A stretch of 64,000 nucleotides of DNA from Polytrichum commune (Eukaryota > Streptophyta > Polytrichopsida > Polytrichales > Polytrichaceae). The stretch spans positions 2,110,001-2,174,000 of the forward strand of contig OX485806.1 of the NCBI GenBank assembly GCA_950295325.1, written 5' to 3'. The notes beneath the pieces were generated by a model. The model did no database searches. It was given only the letters and a program-made list of their open reading frames with translations, and was not told where the DNA came from. The translations under genes were made by a program, and so were the position numbers. Below are positions 34,311 to 46,659 of the stretch, in pieces. Numbering within the stretch: position 1 is the stretch's first letter; each line of letters opens with the position of its first letter.

Positions 34311-35843
34311 GGTGTGAATTGGTTGTTTGGACACTATAGAACATTAACACCTTTACTTGGTCAAAAAATACATTAAAAGTAAAAAGATATAGGAACACGT
34401 AACTCCAAACAATAAGTCACCCTAATTATCATATTTTGTGTAGTGTGTTATTTGTGTTGGTGGCGTACATGGAGGTTGTTCCAGAGCCCAACATTGTGAG
34501 TGATCGTATAAAGGCATTTCTTGATGATCCTTAAATGGCCCGAGCTTATTAAAGACCCTCAACTGAAGCAAATCAAGAGGCGAACTTCTTCAAATATATA
34601 ATAATACTTGAAAATTTCTAATTAACGATAGTTGTTCACTAAAATGTATTGAAAAAATTATACTTAACTATAGTTATTTTGGCAGTTGTCCAAGGTCTGA
34701 ACAACTTCATTTAACAAAAGACCTTCACCCACAACGAGGCTGATTTTGTGGTGATTCTCACCTAGCAATCCAATATCAAGGAAATGAAATGAAATTGATT
34801 TTAAAGTCCAAGAAGTTGAAAAAGCTAACGGGATTGAAAGTACATCATGATGGTTTCAAACCAACTAGTTCTCTAGAGCACCGCCTAGTGGAGAGTAAAA
34901 GGCTCATTTCTTAAAACAACTTTGCAAAAATATTTAGGTTGCATATGAATTTACCAATTTTTAATACTTCTTTTGTAGACTCTGTGGAGATGATAATTTA
35001 TGAAAATTTTTGAAAGTTTTTCAAGCTAACTAACCTGTCAGAAATAGAATTTTTACTTAAAGTGTCGCTTCAGTACCCTAAATGAAAGTTGAGATTCCCT
35101 ATGAGGTTGTGCAACTACGCTTAAAATGAGATGATCACTTCTGATATACACAATATAAAATTTCGACCAATTTATGTGTGCATATACTCCAATCCAAACC
35201 TGAGAATAAACATAAGACAAGTGACCACAAAAGGCAAACATACCTTACGCAGTGGTAACAAGGAACAGATCCAGTCTTGGTACAATCAACAGGTTGCCAT
35301 TGAAAGAAAGAAATCAATGGTGTGATAGTGCTTTCAAATTGGGTCGTCTTCAATTGACTCCCTAAAAGCAAAAACACATTACAAGTACATCCACAAGAAT
35401 GGGCCGTAAGTCAGTTTTAGACATTTCACATGCCACTCCAAATGTTTGTACACTCCATCACAACTGCAGCTTGGGACAAAGATTTCAACTGATACATATA
35501 TTCTACATACACCAACACCCTCTTCAGGGAGGGCTCCAACGGACTTCACTATTTCAGCAAATACTGCAGACTACTACTTGTTGATGAGTAATTCCAGTTC
35601 CAAGACAAGGTAGGAGAGATCCCACAGAGCTTCTTCTGTGGACGTGTGGTAAATAAATCTTAGTGATTACTAAAGCTTCTGGGGTTAAAGCTGCTGAACG
35701 GCACTTCCAGAAATTGGTATGGCTCTATTTTTAACAAAGGGTCCAGGCTAAAAGGGAGCAGGAAGACCCTGAAACAAAAATTTATCAGTACAAAGAGATT
35801 TGATTTGATGTAGTTCCTTCCAGCCATAACTATCATTTGCACA
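34311..35843. other. Spacer downstream of the SCAR gene
   Basis: No gene recognised. The right end (about 35580-35843) would be the 3' UTR of the SCAR gene on the minus strand. Several short frames near 35050-35380 overlap on both strands and show no protein character. Confidence 0.4.
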
Positions 35844-38800
35844 TTATACATCACTCCAGTCATCTTCACCATCGTCTTCATCATCACTTCCAACAAAAGC
35901 CTACAAATCCATCAGCCACTTGATCAGTACCTCAAAGTCGACCTTCAAAGCAAATATTTAGCATGTATAAATTAGGACTTACTGACCACTCTGGTTATAA
36001 CCACTAACTATTCAGTTTAACTCCCATACTATTGAGCACCAGCTGGATAAAAAAAGATCATATACCCTGATTTATGAGATGATACACAGTATCGTCCCCA
36101 AACGTCAGCGATGATTGCGAACCTTGAAAATAGGAGAAAAATAGAACGACCAGATCTTCCCCGCAGAGAGATAGATACAGTGTATTTGGTAGTGTGACAA
36201 GAAAATAATGATCTTCCCTGGCAAGGCCTGGGGCACTTGAGGTTGCCCTTATGTTGTGTCCCCTGACAATGAAATTTCATTTATATAAAAATAAACCTAA
36301 GAAAGCACAGAAGTTCAAGACCTAGAAATCCATGTCAAAGTCTCAAAGCATGTGAAGGTGTGTAGAGTAGTAATTACCTGTCGGATGGCATTCGCCTTCT
36401 CAAGAATGGCGGCCACATTGATATTTGCAATCGGTCGAGGTGCAGCTTCCTTCCTCTCTATACTATCTGTGCGACGCAAGTTGAATGACTGCAATGCATC
36501 CAACAAGAACAAACAACCAATTACTTTTTGATCATATCCAGACCTCTGTAACCAGATGAAGGTAGTTGCATCAAGACAATCTTTGTAAGCGAAGGATGGA
36601 AAATTACCTTTGTTCTGATCTGTTCAAGCAATGTAGATCTTTCATCAGGAGGTGGCAGGGGTCTTCTCACAGGTTCCTGGAACGTCAACACCTTGAACTG
36701 CATTTAAAACACCAATGACAAAGTAAGCCCCACCTATTTGCTCTACTTTAGAAACAGAGCATATACTTGGTGGTCCTCAAGTTGGTGCTTCTTCGAAAAT
36801 GATAGAAGACCACATGCATCTTGGACAGGCAGAGACATAGTATGGAAAATCTGAATGTCCCAGAGACACTCAAGACACTCAAATTCTGTGCTTACTCAGT
36901 CCTTAATCTCCACCTTCGATATCTAAGGTTAGGATGTGCTGTAGAATACTAACCATACACTTCATTAGTTAACAAAGATATTGTAGAATTGATGCTCGTA
37001 AGAGTGACACAACACTCCAGAGAGATAACTTCCAGTAATAAAATCAGTGATTTCATCACCCATTACTCTATTGCATATATAAACAAGAAACTAAATATGT
37101 GAGATATTCCCTTCTTTCCTCCGGCACAAAACTCTTTGTACACATATTGAATTCTTACCATGTTTCGATCATGCTGCACAATGGCAGCAGCCAGTGCATC
37201 TTGCGTGCTTGGAGTCTTCCGTAACTCAAATCCTGGCCCTGCAGGAAGTGCTAATGGATCATCCAGAGTTGGAGGTGTAACACTGACATCTATGGAACTT
37301 GACGGTAGAATTTCTGGAGTGTCCACTGCCTTATGATCCATCATCACATTGGAAGCAGCAACCCTGGGTAGCTCAATTACTGGGCCATCTTCTTGATGTG
37401 GATCAGTTCCTTCAGAAGTAGGATCTGATAGTGACTTAGTATTCGATCCTTCAACCTCTTGGAGTGAGTCTGTACCACCAGAAGTATCACAAGGTGGTGG
37501 TGGATCAGTATCAATACCCTCAACCTCTTGGAGTGAGTCTGCTCTCCCAGAAGTAGCAGGACTAGGAAATGGTGCTGACTTGGCAACAGACTCCACAACC
37601 TCTTGGAGTGAGCCTACCACCGAAGAAGATTCAGACAGTGGTCCCTCAGTAGCAAATTCCTCACCATATTGAAGTGTCTCTACAAGTCTAGAAGCGGTCG
37701 ATGGCTCAGTAGTGAATTCCTCGCAATCTTGAAGTGTGTCTGTGAGCCCCGCAGGGATAGATGGTAACTCTGCAACAGCCCCAGGAATGGGTGCAAGCCT
37801 GACGTCTGGATCAGCTGTCATACTTGAATGAAGAGTGTCTTCCACTTCAGTTGAAATTAAAGAGGGTAGATCAGCCAACGATTTGCTCGTAGAGCTTGAA
37901 GAGGACCGTGGACCTGAACTTCTTGTACCAGTAAAATCTGTTTCAGGCTTATGACATTCAGCCTCGTCATCAGGTTCACGTCCCGAATGGCTTCTGGGTG
38001 AGTGTTCAGGTGGGCAGTGGCCATTTTCTGAAATTTCTTGGGCATCTGAAATAGGCAAATCTTGTGAATGAAGTGAATCAACATTTGCAGCTGCAGCATA
38101 TGGCGATTCAGGTGGGGACTCATCTTCGTTCTCTGACCTTGCAACCCACGTTTTTGGGGATTCCGGAATGGATTGTGGTGTGGGTGAACAAGGGGGAGAG
38201 CTGGTTTCAGACCGACAAACCAGATTTGGAGGGAGTGAAAATTTTGGCTTGGATGGAGGTGAAGGATCTGATCGGCCATGCCATTTCAGAGAGCTACTTT
38301 CTGACAACAGAGACTTAGGTGGGGAACTTAGAGGAGAATTTGAAAGGGACCTCACAGGTCGAGCAGAAGGCAATATGAATTCTGGCATTGGTGGTGAAAC
38401 TGGCTTCAATCTCCCAAGCCACTGAAAATTCGAAGTCCCACCTTCTCCCGCGGCCATCTCCTCCCTTGATTGGGGTCTCTGTAAAGAGTTCAAGCCTACA
38501 CTGTTTTGGGACCAGGTATTCCACTTTGCTGCTGATATGGATCGCTGAGTGGCAGACTGTGCAACATGAGGTGGGCTGGCCATGCGAGGATTGATTTGCC
38601 TTGGTATGTGACCACCTCCAGACACATCTGACTGAGGCTCCACAGGATCTTCTGGTTGATCCAATAAGCTGGGTAATGGATAGCTTACTGGAGAATGTTG
38701 TTGCAAGTTTATGAAGCTTGCTGACACATTGTCAGATGAATTTGGCCTCAAGTTCCCGGATAGGGTCGTTTCACCATTGGGTTCCTGAGCTATAACTGGT

Positions 38801-41800
38801 TCCTCTAGTGCAGAGTTGGTCAACTCAGGTAACTCTGGAGCTTGAGGGTGACCATATGGAGCATCAAAATCATGGCTTTCAGATTCACTCTCAGAAGAGA
38901 ACATGGAAGGGCTCTCTGGAGGACTGTCTTTGATGATAACACTGCCAGATGGGCTTGAAGGTGCACTTTCTTCATCCATCTCAACCTCACCAGAAGGAGC
39001 ATCTTCATCAGCACTTCCAACAGGGCTCCGTGTAGCAAGTATGCTGGGGCTGGAGAGAAAAATTCGTTGGAAAGACTTCTTAGGGCTTCCAACAGGACTT
39101 ACAGGGGCACTTGAACCAGGGCTATCTGCAGGACGGCAAGGAAGTAGTAAGGAAGATCTCACTAATTCTGTAAACGAAGGAGTTGGGGTCGTACTTCGAG
39201 GTGGAGTTGAAACCATGTTTGCTTCTGAATGTACAACAGGAGATCTTTGTGGTACGATGGATGTGTTTTCCAGAACCTTCCCATCCATCCTTTGAGTTGG
39301 ACTATGTGGAACCTCGGAGCGGCTGGGGCTTCCTGGTGAAGACTTTGTGTGTGTTGAGCCTGCATTGTCTTCTGAACTCGTTGGACCCCCAGAACCCCTC
39401 TTTGATAGATGATTGATGTCTCTTGATGTTGGGCTGGTAGAAAGTTCCAGTTGAGGGCTTCTAGGTGGAGAAGGTAAAGGATAAAGTTGGAGACTGGTTT
39501 GACTCAGGACAGATGTGAGCTCAGGTTTTCGAGAAATAACAACAGCAGCATGGTGGATATCACCAGAAGGGCCCAAAGGAGAAACTTCATCTCCCCAATC
39601 TGCAATCGGAATTGAATAAGGTGATGTTGAAGGAGATGTTGGTGAACCAGAAAGGATAGGAATCTCAGTTGGAGAAGGACTGCTATGGGTAGAATGGATC
39701 CCAGTTGGTGAGTAAGTTCCAATGTAGGTCCTAGGTGGAGAGTCAATCATGTCCCTTGATGTTCTGGAAGGTGACACTGGTGGTGAGTATAGCGCATTAA
39801 AGATGGGTGCTTTTGCTGAAAAGGGTGAGTCAATTTCAGAGTCACTGGACACAGATATAAGTTCACTTGAATAAGAATGACGAGAAACCATTGATGTACC
39901 AGCCTGAAGGGCTGCATGTCCTGAGGTTGGCATGGATCGACTAGGACTACTTGATGGTGAGGCCAGGGATGAGGCTGTAGGGCTTGTGGCCATTAAAGAA
40001 AGCATTTGTGACTCTTCCCCATGTTCAGGAGTTTCCACAACCTGAAGAGTTTGAGCATGAGAATTTGAGTCAGCAACACCTTGAAGGACCTTGTATGCCT
40101 CTCTGCTAACATCTACATGGCTTTCTGCTCTCCCCATTCCTGATTGTTGGACTGGTGTATGGACATCCCGTGTAGGAGTCTCAGACTTCCCAGATGAAGT
40201 TGATGAAGTGGGAGGCCCTTCATTTAAGATGGTTGAAACAGGAGACTGATGAGTAAGAGGAGGATCCTCATTGATAATATTGCCTGTAAGCTGTTCATCT
40301 TCTCTCTCCATTGTAAGCAGTGAAGCTGGTGTGGGTGACCCATAAGGAAGTATATAATGTTCATGTTCCATTCGCTCTACACCTGGAAGGATATTGTGTT
40401 TTTGAGCCTCCAAATGCTCTTTCAAAGCTGTATGATTGAGCTTGGTGTCTTCATCCATATCTAGAATGGCAAAGGCATCCCCAATAGGAACTGTCTGGGC
40501 TTCAAAATCCATGTCACCTTCAGAGTCCATTGTAGATGGTGCATCAACAAATTCATCACCATCACTAATAGACCTTCCTGACAACGCGGATCTGGCAGAC
40601 CTTGCCATCGAAATTTGCCTTGAAAACCTGCCTGCCATAGGAGATGCATCATGAAACTCTTGGGGATTTTTCCAGGAGAATTTTCTCGATAGTCGTGCTG
40701 GATCATTGGCAGCCATAAGACTGTGCCTCAAAGCTTTTGGTTGCACCTGTGCTGCTTCTGCAATATCTGACTTATTGCTGGGTGAAATTTTCCCATTCCC
40801 TGATGGACTTGCTCCTTCCCTAGCATTCATAGAGAAAGTAGCCCTTGGTGTCCCCCTTGGAGTTTTTCCTGTAATTCCCAGAGCAGCTGCTTCAATATCC
40901 TCCCTAGATACCCAATCAGTAGCATTGGTCTTCAAAGGTACAACATCTACATTGTGAGCTGGAACTGCTGTCCCATTTGGTGTCCTTGGTGTCAACTGCT
41001 TGGTGTCAACTGCTCTTTCATATTGACCAGAAGACAATTCAGTAACATGCTCCTCAAAGTCAGCCATTCTTGGTGTCCTACCTGCCCATCTCTCTGCCAT
41101 ACCCTCTGCCTCACTAAGCCTAGGAGACTTTCCTGTCAGGCTAGCATTTACTTTTGGAGGCTTTGCTCCTTGAGAAGACCCTTCCTCGCTTGAATGTGCT
41201 GAAACTTTGATAGGTCTTAGTGTGGGTAGTGAAGGATCTTCAGCCAACATAACTTTGGGGCCAGAGGTTTTTCGTGGTTGCTTGCCACCTCCTTGATTGA
41301 CGCTAGGTTGTGCACCTGAAGGAACTTCATCCTTCAATGCTGAGGCAATAGATTGTGGAATGCCCTCCAAATCCTCCAAACTTGCAGATCCATACCGCAC
41401 CCTGCACAGTTTAAAAACCTGGTTTGAATTCCAACAAACTGAACCGCACGAAAATCAAGGATCGTGCCCGTACAGTTACCAACACATGCTGATAACGCCA
41501 AGAACAAGATGATGAAGCTACCAACCATGGCTGCACAGTTCAATGGAAATATTTTCAAAGGACCAGGATGTGAACTTTGAGCAGACCTTGCAGGAATCTG
41601 ATGAATTGCTGCTATGGGCTGCCCTGTCCTGCGACGCCTGCTCTTCTTCTGAAGATATAAACCACAAGTCATCACTAACTATCAGAAATTGGATCAAGGA
41701 CAGTCAACGCCAACTCTGTGTTGTGAGAGCTCCCGATATGGCAAGGTTAGTTAAGCCCATATTGAGAAAATGATGGGAGGTGTGCCCTCCTTTAAATATA

Positions 41801-43919
41801 TTTGTTGACAAAGTACCACTAAGGAGATACAAGATAGAAAAGTGGTGACAAAGGTACTAAAAGAGATGAAAAATAACATGGACAAGCACTAGGCACAGAA
41901 AGCCTTACACAAATGGCACATAGGGGTACAGAACAAGGAGGGGAAGAGCAGAAATTACAAACTAACCATCTGGTTCCTACTAGTGACCCAGGAATAGAGT
42001 TGAGTGGATGCCAAATACCTTCTCTCTACGCGCTTTCTTATCACGTTGAGCTCGCTGGGCTTTCATCAACTCAGAGCTAGCCCATTCCAACTTGAAAAAG
42101 GAAGGATCTGTATATCTCTTTAAGCAAGCTCCTGCTCCTGCCACATCAAACCTAATCCAGCACACATATAATATGAGCAGAGTACATCATCACATCAAAA
42201 AAACAATAGTAACAAACAGAGACATTACAAATAAGAAACAGAATTAAAAAGACACAACCATCACAACAAAATAGATTAAGGGGAAGGAATGCCAGCCATA
42301 CGGGGGAGCACATAAAACTAGGTGCTATGTACATTGCACACTCTCCAAACACCAAGAAACAGCAACACGAAGAGCACCATTACTAAAATTGGTGCTATTT
42401 CTCACATACTTGTCCAGGAGGAATAGTTGAGGAGGTCCTCTGCATTCTTCATAAAAGTTGCGAACAAAGCGTGGTAAATCACCAGAAGTGCAGTGGTTTT
42501 GATCACTTCGAATGCTTGCATGCCAATCAGCACCTTTTTCACAAAGTCAAATGGTTATTACCACAACTGTATGTAGTGCTAGCTTTCCAATTAACAAAAG
42601 TTAATCACATGCTCGTGACAAATATAAGCAGCATAACTCTACATTTAACGTTCTCTATTGGGAAACAAAAGTTTATTTTATTGAGAATAGAGGAAAAACA
42701 GCTAATTTGGAGATGGACAGATGAGACAAGCACTGGGGTACATGACTTTGGTTCCATTTTAAATACATAATGAAGTAGCATGCAAAACTGTCTGCTAGAA
42801 AGTGACAAGCCATCGTGAAGAAACCCACAGAATGTAAAATTGCATACACAGTGATGCCAGAAATTGGGACCACAAACTTCTCAAGCATGTAACTAGTCTC
42901 AGACCACAACAGTACCCCAGGATGCATGTGTTAATAAGCAGGAGATATCCATTTCTGCAACATACCGACCAAAAACCATTGGATAATCTAGTTCTTAGTG
43001 GAGATAAAAGGACTCAAATTTTAACCATATAAATCAAACACAAGAGCAATTGTTTCAGGTTAAACTGTAGTTTCTATTCATCTCAGTTGACTCAAGGATG
43101 CTCAGGGTTCTACCTCTGAAACCAGATATGAGCCGTGAGCAATAAGGCTTGACAAATAAATAAATAAAGAAGTCTATACCATTTGTGTAAGCAAACCGAA
43201 GCTGATTTGGCTCTGAAAGAAGAGCCCTCTCCACTGCTGGCAGTTCAGCCTCAAGCTGCTGCACTCGCACAGTCAAATCATGACCACGTCCCCCTATTGT
43301 AATTAACTCATCATGCAGATCTCGGAATATTTCTGCTGCAAACCTGTCCTTGTCACAACCATACATCTCTAATTAACAACATAGCTATATCTAGTAATTG
43401 AAAATGCAGAGTGCAAGAGCAGGTGAAATTCATGACATCTACACAGCCACAATGCTGTGACCATTGATGGGATTGAACTATTAACTGGTGAGATACTAGA
43501 ATAACCTGACAAGAATGTGGACTATCCCTGTTTTCCTTTTAAGAAAATAATATGACTAGATTGACAATACACGAACTGGAGCAGCAACTGATATCCACCA
43601 CACACGATGTTCACTTCACTGTAGGACACTGGCTCAATGACCAACAGTTCAACTGGCCAATTGTGGGAGAGGAATGATCTAAACCCTAAACAAAGACAAC
43701 CTCTGCTTTCCAAGAAAGACATAAGGGTAGGAATCTCAAAATAGTGAATGCATGTGGACCATACTCAGCCAGGTCTCCAAGCTGACGGACAATGCCAACA
43801 AGTCCTGCCATAGCCACTCCCTCCAGCAAACTTTCTGGGTCATCGCGGGCAGCTGAGCGATACAGCTCTGGGTTGGCCAAACTGTGCTCACACCGCACCT
43901 CATACCTCACGAGAGGCAT
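35844..43919 (-). CDS. SCAR: SCAR/WAVE-family Arp2/3 activator
   Basis: Nine coding exons on the minus strand, all GT..AG and in phase: 43919-43760, 43335-43180, 42533-42410, 42151-42019, 41648-41587, 41401-37159, 36697-36608, 36488-36378, 35900-35844 (TAA), giving 1711 residues. Residues 1-200 are the SCAR homology domain: [76 protein letters not shown]. This domain binds the other subunits of the WAVE complex. A basic patch ([10 protein letters not shown]) follows, then a 1414-residue Ser/Pro-rich linker in one 4.2-kb exon. The C-terminus is a textbook VCA output: WH2 ([16 protein letters not shown], split by the exon 7/8 junction), central helix ([13 protein letters not shown]), and acidic tail with the invariant Trp ([10 protein letters not shown]). 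WH2 binds actin monomers; the central and acidic parts bind and activate Arp2/3. The symbol gives the family; the paralogue number is unknown. Confidence 0.95.
37370..37770 (-). repeat. Degenerate in-frame repeat inside the SCAR linker
   Basis: The linker exon encodes about six copies of a unit like (D/E)SLQEVEG, spaced 25-30 residues ([48 protein letters not shown]). The DNA repeats CAACCTCTTGGAGTGAGTCTG on the + strand. This points to local expansion by slippage or unequal crossing-over in disordered sequence. Confidence 0.75.
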
Positions 43920-43941
43920 GGCTGCTCCACTTTACCACAAT
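43920..43941 (-). promoter_or_regulatory. 5' leader end of SCAR exon carrying the start codon
   Basis: A strong acceptor (CTTCCTTCAAACAG, ending at 43942) lies 22 bases before the start ATG at 43917-43919, so the start codon is in an exon with an upstream intron. The ATG is preceded by GCAGCC, a good plant initiation context, and the protein then matches the SCAR N-terminus from its first residue. Confidence 0.7.
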
Positions 43942-44528
43942 CTGTTTGAAGGAAGGAAAATGCCTGTAAGCAACTGTGAAAACCCACCTCAAAAGCACAG
44001 CAAGTGAATTTTAACTTACTGCACTTGTATTATAAATTAGAATACACAGAGCCAAACTGTAAGCCGTGGCATATTTCTCATACCCATTAGGTCACCACAG
44101 TAAAAGGGTGAAATATGCAGAGGGTGAGAATCAAGCTTGTTTCAATTCAGGTTCTTCAGGAGGTGTGCTCCCACACGTTAGGGACAACTAAGTTCTTCAG
44201 GGGGATTCATTAGAGAAGGCATTTGACATGAGATTGTCAGATAGACATGAATCAATGCATGTCCATTCCACACTCATCTCTTGTACCTAATTGTTGAATG
44301 AAAGTTGTCAATCAAGCCCTCAATTCTCCAACCTGGAAGGGATTCCATCTTGTCATAAGACTGTAGTCCAAAAAATACCAGCACTTCAATCTCAATAACA
44401 ATACCTACTGGATTTTAGCCCAGCCTAGTCCTGGAGCAATGTGTCCTAATGTTGAGGATATGTTTTAAACTATCAGCAAGAACAGGAAACAGTTGTGTAT
44501 TCAGCTGAATAATAGAAAATGATCATAC

Positions 44529-44609
44529 CGTTGACTTAGTAAATTGATAGGCTTCGGCACTGCAGGTATCTTGCCCACCACTGTCATACCCCTTCCACCC
44601 GAGCTCCAC
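44529..44609 (-). promoter_or_regulatory. Candidate non-coding leader exon of SCAR with a short upstream ORF
   Basis: Bounded by an acceptor (GTCTGAATTTGCAG) and a donor (CAACG/GTATGA). Joined to the next exon at 43941, it holds an ATG that opens 19 codons (MTVVGKIPAVPKPINLLSQR, with the last codons across the junction) and stops at TAA 15 bases before the SCAR ATG. Such an upstream ORF could lower SCAR translation. The exon is inferred from splice signals only. Confidence 0.4.
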
Positions 44610-45332
44610 CTGCAAATTCAGACAACAAAAGGTCAATACCTGTATTCTCGGCTGACTTATTTCCAAAGCAAAATTTGTTCCAACTAAGCCTACAGAAGTG
44701 GCGATGCAATGAAAAAAAATTGTGTTAAGATCCAATTGAGATTACACTCTTTTGAGATTTGTTCACAATGCTCCTCTTACAACACATTGACTGGCTTAAG
44801 AGATGAACAACCTCCAAGTTGCTAGATTTAAAAGATGCATAACATAGGTGATCCAGTAGATGTGATCCTGGTCCAGGAACATACCCATCAGAATTTTAGC
44901 CTTCAACCAAGAGTTTGTTCATTACTCAACCTACTCAAGAATGATAACTTTGTTGTGTTGACAGACGTTGAGCTATGTTACGTGGCTCTGCCCAGCCCCT
45001 AAAGAGATGTTAATATCTATTGAACTCCCTTGTTGACAAATTAGATAATTAAATAGACTACGAAGTACTTGGATGTGGAAGATCCATTCCAGCTCCTGCA
45101 GTAGCGAGTGCTTAACCCTGCGTTTTGTTACTACCTAGTCAGATAGGTAGAAGCTGCCCATCGCTGACAGCACATTGTGATTCCTCTAAGGGGAGGTCTA
45201 ATTCCGAAAGGCATTACTTACTGTGATCTCAGGAAGGGCATTTAACTTCTTCACGAAGTCCTCTATGTCCAAGATAGATTGATTTTGCTGTTCAATTCAG
45301 CGAAATTTCCAGTCAAGAAACTTTCCGTCACT

Positions 45333-45363
45333 CTCTCTCTCTCTCTCGCTCTCTCTCTCTCTA
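45333..45363. repeat. CT/GA microsatellite in the SCAR 5' region
   Basis: A run of CTCTCT with one CGCT interruption (GAGAGA on the SCAR strand). GA tracts are common in plant promoters and leaders and bind GAGA-type factors; a role here is a guess. Confidence 0.75.
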
Positions 45364-45472
45364 CCAAGGGAAAAAGAGGAATATTGTGTCTTCGCTCCAA
45401 ATAAAATCTGTGAGCTGTGTGGTATCTGCATTATGTTGTTTTGTTTATTTGTCATCCACGATTGTCCTGTAA

Positions 45473-45785
45473 GGGTGGGTTTACATTAGGGTCCAAGACC
45501 AAAGAAACTCCAAAATCGAGAGATCCAATGGGTCCAGAGCAGAATTTTGGACCCAAGGAGTTTACACTGGGGTCCGGGTCCAATGTATGAAAAATGAATT
45601 GGCGCTAATGTGGCATCGCCTTTCCTGCCAAATCTCGATAGTCCCCGCTCAAGGAAGACACTCTTCTTAGTTTAAAAAACCAATCTTCAAGCTTGGGTGT
45701 AATCTTGAAGAAATTAAGGTCCACTAAGTTTAAGAGGTGTTTAGGACTCCAAGTTGCTTGGACCCGGACCTAATATAAACCCACC
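45473..45785. mobile_element. Tourist-like (PIF/Harbinger) MITE
   Basis: 313 bp with terminal inverted repeats: left GGGTGGGTTTACATTAGGGT, right GGACCTAATATAAACCCACC. Flanked by TAA on both sides (45470-45472 and 45786-45788), the trinucleotide target duplication typical of PIF/Harbinger elements. No coding capacity. Inserted in the SCAR upstream region. Confidence 0.75.
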
Positions 45786-46349
45786 TAATAAGATGGCCGA
45801 GGTATAGAAGGATTGCTCGTCAAACTCCAACGAGACAGACAATTTCCGCTGGCCATCTCCGTAACAAACTCCAGCTCCAATCCATCATCATCATCCCCTA
45901 CTGTCACACTACTAAATGATAATAGTCCACACTAGAAAAATTCCCGAAATCTCACCACTCAACCAGACGCCAAAACTGCACCCTCTGAAACTCAGGTTCG
46001 AATCTGCACTCCTGTAACCATAGTGACACCACATTGCAAAACCCTAGGCAGTAGTCGTAGTAGTAGTAGTCGTAGTCCTCCTGCTTCTTCTTCTTCTTCT
46101 TTTATTATTATTGTCCCCTGCTCCAACACACGCATCTCCTGAGTTCCGAAAAACAGAGCCAATCATTCAGCCATTCACAAAGACGAAAATATTCCTACAC
46201 CGAGAGATCACATCACTAAGCAAACAACACACACTGAGTCCGTCAAATCCATCAAATCCTAACAAGATTGCTTGAAATAGCAGCTGCTGCTGCTCAAATC
46301 GCAACAAAACCCCCCTCAATGAGCACAAATCAGCACAAATCAAGCACAA

Positions 46350-46640
46350 ATGAACGAAGGAGAAGCTCGGATCGAACCCTAGGGTTTGCGATACGGGGAA
46401 TTCGATCGAACAGGCTGGCTGACGGCGTGATGAAAAAGGTTATCTGCGATAATAAGAGTTGCGGAGACCATTTCAATGATAGGTTTGCGATGTGCGAGAA
46501 ACTTACAAAATGCATCGATAGATCTGCCGCACTCCGTCACTTGACATTCGCCATTTGGAAAACTAGAAGAGGGCACAGCTGTAGGAAGCGAGCTTCCATT
46601 TTCCCTTCCCCTTTCGCTTCGAAGCTTTGCCATCTTCAAT
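46350..46640 (-). promoter_or_regulatory. Possible first exon / promoter region of SCAR
   Basis: A strong minus-strand donor (ATTTT/GTAAGT at 46506) follows sequence whose frame could be transcribed from about 46.6 kb. If this is the first leader exon, SCAR has a long 5' intron system reaching 44.6 kb. Nothing else supports it. Confidence 0.25.
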
Positions 46641-46659
46641 GTGTGTGTATTTTAATGTG

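Larger units (their letters stand above)
32690..34315 (+). mobile_element. hAT-derived unit bounded by two arrays of a 42-bp repeat
   Basis: Two arrays in the same orientation (about 32690-32940 and 34015-34310) enclose 1.1 kb that carries a hAT transposase C-terminal fragment. Both arrays start with a similar leader (AAACGGT..C.CGAAAAAAATGGG) and end at GGGCTAGCCCAGCTAG, so they look like flanking direct repeats or subterminal repeat clusters of one element. No typical short hAT inverted repeats or 8-bp target duplication could be picked out. Confidence 0.5.

Noticed and set aside
37377-39746. Several 60-140-codon frames on both strands within 37.3-39.7 kb
   Set aside because: They are other-frame shadows of the Ser/Pro-rich SCAR exon, whose codon bias keeps alternative frames open.
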